Below are positions 59,755 through 64,000 of a stretch of DNA of 64,000 bases, in pieces; the first letter of the stretch is position 1; each line of letters starts with the position of its first letter. A program made the position numbers and the translations under genes. The notes beneath the pieces are model-generated. The model worked only from the letters and a program-made list of their open reading frames with translations, was not told the DNA's origin and did no database searches. Source of the DNA: Palleniella intestinalis (GTDB lineage: Bacteria; Bacteroidota; Bacteroidia; Bacteroidales; Bacteroidaceae); contig NZ_JABKKG010000004.1 in assembly GCF_013166595.1 (NCBI RefSeq), positions 124,001-188,000 of the forward strand. The letters are read 5' to 3'.

Positions 59755-61473
59755 ATGAAACTAAAGAATATAATTTTCGGTTGCGTGGCTCTCTCGCTGG
59801 GATTCACCTCATGCGACATGGACTACCACGAGTATAAGGTTGACGGCGAGGACTACATCAAGGAGAATTTTGAAAATGTCAATGGCTTGATGACAACCAT
59901 CTACCGTGACCTTGACTCCGATTGGGGAAACTACAGCGGAGCAATGCTCGCATCTGCAACCGACGAGGCTGTCTATTCTCATCAGGGCAACTCTGTCGAG
60001 AGCTTCTTCAACGGCAACTGGGGACCTGCCAATGCCAATTCCTCTGTATGGGACAAGTGCTGGCACGGTATCTCTTACTGCAACCTCTTCCTTGACAAGT
60101 TCACCAATCTGACGTTCGATGACTATAAGCTTGACATCAACTATGAGGCTAAGATGGAGAAGTACAACAACTTCCAGTATGAGGCGCGTTTCATGCGTGC
60201 TTACTTCTATTTCCAGTTGGTGCGCCAGTATGGCGGTGTGCCGCTCATCGTAAACTATGTCGACGCTGAGACAGCCAACAACACTCCACGCGCGACGGCT
60301 GAGGAAATCTTCAAGTTCATCGACGACGAATGTTATGCTATAAAGGATGAAATCATCAAGGATTACTCAAAGGCTTATTCTGAACTCGGACTTGTCGAGA
60401 ACGGACGCGCCAACAACCTCACTGTGATGGCTCTCCGCGCACGTGCTGCCCTGTACCACGCAAGCCCACTCTTCAATCCTGAAAACAACAAGGAACTCTG
60501 GAAAGAGGCTGCTCTCCGTGCTCAGGAATGTATCAATGCCTGCACATCACGCAACATGGGATTGGTTTCAAAATACGCCGACCTGTTCGCTGTTGACAGC
60601 TACTCAAAGTGCACAAAAGAAATCCTTTTTGGCACACGTACCGCTGCTTCCAACTCTTTCGAGAAGAACAACTTCCCAATTGGTATGGAGAACGCAGGCG
60701 GCGGCAACTGCCCTACCCAGAACCTTGTCGACGCTTATGAGACAAAGAAAGGCCTGACAATCACTGAGGATCCGGATTACGATGCGCAGAACCCATACGC
60801 CAACCGCGATGCACGCCTCGCAGCTACCATCGCTGTCAACGGCGAGCGTTGGCCTGACGGACTGGCAACAGACGCAAAGGCTGTGCTGGAGACTTACTAC
60901 GGCGGTCGCAACAGCCGTTCTGTTGTTTACGGTACTCCTACAGGCTACTACCTGAAAAAGTATCTGCAGAAGACACAGGTCATCGGTGCTTCCAACGCAA
61001 CTACATCCTACCATACATGGGTACTCTTCCGCCTTGGCGGCATCTATCTCGACTATGCTGAGGCTGTGCTGAACTACTTCGGTGACGGTTACACATCAGG
61101 TGAGGGACTTACACGCACCGCTGCACAGGCTATCAATATCGTGCGCAAGCGTGCCGGACAGCCTGATATAAAGACAGGACTCAGCCCAGAAGCGTTCACA
61201 AAGCGTTATGAGAACGAGCGCTTCGTGGAACTCGCATTCGAGGGACACCGCTTCTTCGATGTGCGCCGCTGGAAGAAGGGTGCAGAGTACTTCAAGGACA
61301 TCAAGGTGATGGAAATCACAAAGAATGCTGATGAGTCATTCACATACAATGTAGTGACCAACCCATCATACATCACTGCCCGTAATTGGGAGGACAAGTT
61401 CAACCTTTTCCCTCTGCCACAGAGCGAAATCCTGAAGTCCGGTGCACTCACCCAGACTCCTGGATGGGAATAA
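59755..61473 (+). CDS. SusD/RagB family surface glycan-binding lipoprotein (second)
   Basis: A 572-residue lipoprotein with a lipobox ending GFTSC (Cys20). The family core is clear: FQYEARFMRAYFYFQLVRQYGGVPLIVNYVD, LGGIYLDYAEAVLNYFGDG, AINIVRKRAGQPDIKTGL and RYENERFVELAFEGHRFFDVRRWKKG. Usual length. Partner of the second SusC. It is followed by a perfect 15-bp hairpin. Confidence 0.96.
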   Translation: MKLKNIIFGCVALSLGFTSCDMDYHEYKVDGEDYIKENFENVNGLMTTIYRDLDSDWGNYSGAMLASATDEAVYSHQGNSVESFFNGNWGPANANSSVWDKCWHGISYCNLFLDKFTNLTFDDYKLDINYEAKMEKYNNFQYEARFMRAYFYFQLVRQYGGVPLIVNYVDAETANNTPRATAEEIFKFIDDECYAIKDEIIKDYSKAYSELGLVENGRANNLTVMALRARAALYHASPLFNPENNKELWKEAALRAQECINACTSRNMGLVSKYADLFAVDSYSKCTKEILFGTRTAASNSFEKNNFPIGMENAGGGNCPTQNLVDAYETKKGLTITEDPDYDAQNPYANRDARLAATIAVNGERWPDGLATDAKAVLETYYGGRNSRSVVYGTPTGYYLKKYLQKTQVIGASNATTSYHTWVLFRLGGIYLDYAEAVLNYFGDGYTSGEGLTRTAAQAINIVRKRAGQPDIKTGLSPEAFTKRYENERFVELAFEGHRFFDVRRWKKGAEYFKDIKVMEITKNADESFTYNVVTNPSYITARNWEDKFNLFPLPQSEILKSGALTQTPGWE

Positions 61474-61483
61474 AAAAATAAAT

Positions 61484-61523
61484 TTATTATGTGGCAGGAC
61501 ACTCTTGCCCTGCCACATAATAA
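61484..61523. terminator. Perfect 15-bp hairpin after the second susD
   Basis: TTATTATGTGGCAGG, loop ACACTCTTGC (approximate) and CCTGCCACATAATAA form a perfect stem 11 bases past the susD stop. With no T tract it may tune how much transcription reaches the next gene or protect the upstream mRNA. Confidence 0.65.
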
Positions 61524-61577
61524 AGAAATATATCATTACTAATTTATCAATTTTATTATTAACTAAAAATCAAACGT

Positions 61578-63737
61578 ATGAAAAAGTTTTATCTTTCTCT
61601 CGTTGCATTGACGATGCTCTGCATCTCTAATGTAAGTGCGGGTACACGCGTGCTGTTCTCGCAGAACTTTGAAGGCGTGACAAGCTCTGCGGAGACAGGC
61701 TGGACTTATGGTGGTGAGGCCATGAACATCCTGACTGATGACCAAGGCACGTACTTTGAGTTGTTTGGCGGTGCAACCAACGGCCGTAACGCTGTATTGA
61801 ATTGGGGTGCCGAAGTCTATGGTGAGAATGCCTCTATCCTTGAAGATGGCAAATATACCTTGACATTCGAATTTTGCCCACAACAACCTTCAAACAACCA
61901 GTACAACAGTGCAATCACAGTTGTATCTAACCTTTCCGCTCCGGCCAATCAGCCTTATATCAACCGCTGGACTTACCTTAAGGATCAAGACGGAAATGAA
62001 ATCACAGACCCAGCTGCTTATGTTGGCTTCCTCTTTGACCTTTCACAAAAGGCAGATATCGCTACAGGTGATGCATATTTCGTGAATGGTGATGAGTCTA
62101 ACATTGTTAATCTTACTCAAGGTTCTTGGTACCTTGTTTCTCTCAACGTTGACGTTAATGCTCGTACCATAGAGTACAACGTTAGTGACCTTATGGGTAC
62201 TACTGTTACTTCCGGTACACGTACAATCCCTGCTACAGAGTGTGACGGCACAGAAATCAGCATGTATGCAGAGGGCTTGAACGTTATGGTTGCACGTTAT
62301 CAGGCAAGATACTACTTTGATAACATCAGCCTCACTTGCGAGTCTGCTCAGGATGTGGCAAACGACCCTGTTGTGGCTCTCACTGGTCTTGGAAAAGACG
62401 AAGAAGGCAATCTTAACCCGAACCTCCGTATTTACACCATCACATTCAAACCTGGTGAGACATTGAAGGTAAAGGGAACTGAGGGTGATGTTGCAGAAGT
62501 AAGATACGACGACTGCACTGGTTCTTACAAGTATTCTACTACAACAAGTGGTACATTGGTAGCTTGGACAGAGGTTGGTACTGCTAAGTCTAACGAGATT
62601 ACTATGGAAGTTGACTGCTCACCTTGTGCTCTCCCTGCAGTTGCCGCTGACGTTATCTCTGTGGAAGAAGGCTTCGCTAAGACGTACAAACTTACTGTAA
62701 GCAACGCTGAAGTGCCATTGTCTCCAACATTGTTCATCTCTTACACATTCAATGGCAAGAACGGCACTACATTGAGCGGCGAGGAGCTTCCTACAGGTAC
62801 CACAGTTACTGTTCCTGAGGCAGGTACTCTGACTGTGACAACATCTGCTTTCGGCTATCAGGCTACTGTAGTAACTATAGAGAACAACATCGAGTACGAG
62901 CTTAAGAATAGCTACGACTTTGCCCGTATGACTCCGGAGACAATCAAGGCTGCTGGCTTCGCTGCCATAGAGGATTTGAATTCTGCAACAACAAGTGGTG
63001 AGAACAACTGGACAGCCCGCAAGCGTCTCTTCTACTATGACGTCAACCAGCCTGTAATGGGTGAGGATGGCAGCCCTGCTGTTGACGACAAGGGCAACCC
63101 TGTTTATACAGCTGTCTATCCATTCGGCTATGTTGCTGACGATTCAGAGTGCGTCATACACCGCTGGGTTATTGCTGACACTGACATGACAGAGGAGAAG
63201 GCTGCTGCAACATTCGAGGGTGTTACTCTTTGGAACGGTCTTGCTGCTCAGGTTCTCCAGGGCATCGGCCTTACACAGAATGCTACAAAGAACAACTACA
63301 ACACTGTCAAGTTCAAAGGTATCGGTGCTGACGACATCGTTATCGTCAATACAATCGGCGGCTATGGCAGCGATTCCAACCATCCTGTTGTGGCTACGGA
63401 TGCTGAGTACATGGCTCAGCTGAAAGGCACAGACGTTGCTTTCCCAATCGCAAGTACAGGCCGTGAGGTTCTTGGCAGCAAGGCAGGCGGTGCTTACGTT
63501 ATCGATGAGGAGGACGGCACGAAGACTCTCGGCTTCCAGCTCTTTCGTATCGACACAGCCCTTGTCTACGCAAAGGTATTCGGTGTGAAGGGCGGTTCAG
63601 TAGGCATCGAGAACATCGGTACCGGTGAGAACGCTCAGAACGCAGGTGCTTACTACAACCTCGCAGGTCAGCGCATCGCGAAGCCTGCTAAGGGCTCTAT
63701 CTTTATCCACAACGGAAAGAAGATGATCATGAAGTAA
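61578..63737 (+). CDS. Large exported protein of the susC/susD block, function unknown
   Basis: A 719-residue protein with signal MKKFYLSLVALTMLCISNVSA and no lipobox. Residues about 22-260 look like a jelly-roll (LFSQNFEG, WTYGGEA, YYFDNISLTC), the fold of many glycan-binding domains. The middle holds Ig-like repeats rich in Thr and Val, and the tail reads YYNLAGQRIAKPAKGSIFIHNGKKMIMK, a C-terminal pattern common in exported Prevotella proteins. No catalytic motif is recognised. As the last gene of the block it may be a surface glycan-binding protein or a secreted hydrolase-like partner; this is inference. A strong terminator follows. Confidence 0.75.
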   Translation: MKKFYLSLVALTMLCISNVSAGTRVLFSQNFEGVTSSAETGWTYGGEAMNILTDDQGTYFELFGGATNGRNAVLNWGAEVYGENASILEDGKYTLTFEFCPQQPSNNQYNSAITVVSNLSAPANQPYINRWTYLKDQDGNEITDPAAYVGFLFDLSQKADIATGDAYFVNGDESNIVNLTQGSWYLVSLNVDVNARTIEYNVSDLMGTTVTSGTRTIPATECDGTEISMYAEGLNVMVARYQARYYFDNISLTCESAQDVANDPVVALTGLGKDEEGNLNPNLRIYTITFKPGETLKVKGTEGDVAEVRYDDCTGSYKYSTTTSGTLVAWTEVGTAKSNEITMEVDCSPCALPAVAADVISVEEGFAKTYKLTVSNAEVPLSPTLFISYTFNGKNGTTLSGEELPTGTTVTVPEAGTLTVTTSAFGYQATVVTIENNIEYELKNSYDFARMTPETIKAAGFAAIEDLNSATTSGENNWTARKRLFYYDVNQPVMGEDGSPAVDDKGNPVYTAVYPFGYVADDSECVIHRWVIADTDMTEEKAAATFEGVTLWNGLAAQVLQGIGLTQNATKNNYNTVKFKGIGADDIVIVNTIGGYGSDSNHPVVATDAEYMAQLKGTDVAFPIASTGREVLGSKAGGAYVIDEEDGTKTLGFQLFRIDTALVYAKVFGVKGGSVGIENIGTGENAQNAGAYYNLAGQRIAKPAKGSIFIHNGKKMIMK

Positions 63738-63762
63738 TCCTCAACGAGGACAATCTATAAAC

Positions 63763-63797
63763 AAAAAAGGACGCCGTTCATGGCGTCCTTTTTTGTT
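63763..63797 (+). terminator. Intrinsic terminator closing the susC/susD block
   Basis: AAAAAAGGACGCC, loop GTTCAT and GGCGTCCTTTTTT form a perfect stem followed by TGTTG, 25 bases past the stop codon. From here to the window end no gene is seen. Confidence 0.92.
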
Positions 63798-64000
63798 GTC
63801 GGTAGGGGTTCTCTTTGAAAATGTTTCTCATGCGGACTCTGATGATTTCTTGTATTTGTATGATGGTATGGCTCTAAGAGTTCAAAGAATCAAAAGCATT
63901 CGCTTCGCCTTTGCAGTGCTTTGTCTGTAAGGATGGATTCTTTGTTTTCTTTTGTTTCTTCGAGATAAAAGACTTCGAGTGAGAATGCTTTGATAATCAA

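Overview
The window is a piece of a Bacteroidales chromosome, most likely Prevotellaceae or a close relative. The evidence is SusC/SusD pairs, a hybrid two-component regulator, many SPII lipoproteins, start codons preceded by A/C-rich leaders instead of Shine-Dalgarno sites, and promoter boxes of the Bacteroidetes type (TAnnTTTG at -7). Assignments rest on motif reading and family knowledge only; no database search was run.

Layout. 1-3000 (minus): a secreted GH43 enzyme followed by two paralogous small lipoproteins. 3189-8756 (minus): housekeeping genes (short nucleoside kinase, ECF sigma factor, argB, aroK, topA). 9040-12475 (plus): dapB, lepB and a WbqC-like gene. 12480-16640: an AT-rich island with a two-gene operon (RecQ-like helicase fused to a ComF-type phosphoribosyltransferase, then a DprA-like protein), followed by an orphan promoter and a 190-bp MITE with a 9-bp target duplication, ending beside a tRNA with CAT anticodon. 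17135-23819 (plus): pnp, a PMCA-type calcium ATPase, a lone FAD-synthetase domain and a CPBP protease. 23909-24399 (minus): a YafQ/RelE-type toxin-antitoxin pair. 24518-63737: a large rhamnogalacturonan-I utilisation region.

How the utilisation region works (inference from family functions). The hybrid sensor at 46889-51031 separates two blocks. To its right on the plus strand are two SusC/SusD importer pairs and a large exported protein. To its left on the minus strand runs a chain of PL11 rhamnogalacturonan lyase, L-rhamnose mutarotase, double SGNH esterase, GH43-GH2 fusion, SGNH esterase, GH28, GH105 and GH106. Further left are an AlbA_2/ATPase regulator-like gene, a GH2 and a GH127/GH146 enzyme. 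Together they would cut and deacetylate the RG-I backbone, strip arabinose and galactose side chains, remove unsaturated galacturonate and release rhamnose. The first cargo gene (PL11) and the first susC share a promoter layout, TTTGCATA-N20-TAATTTTG.

The most striking non-genic signal is a set of 20 arrays of tiny palindromic units between genes, in three families with fixed periods: A, 9 nt (CARTAYTG plus one base), 12 arrays; B, 10 nt (ATCATGNTGC-like), 4 arrays; C, 22 nt (AAAGGTNACCTTT core), 4 arrays. They sit in 5' leaders and intercistronic gaps, usually one family per gap, and are absent from the AT-rich island and the susC/susD block. I regard these arrays and the RecQ-PRTase/DprA operon as the best candidates for something undescribed.
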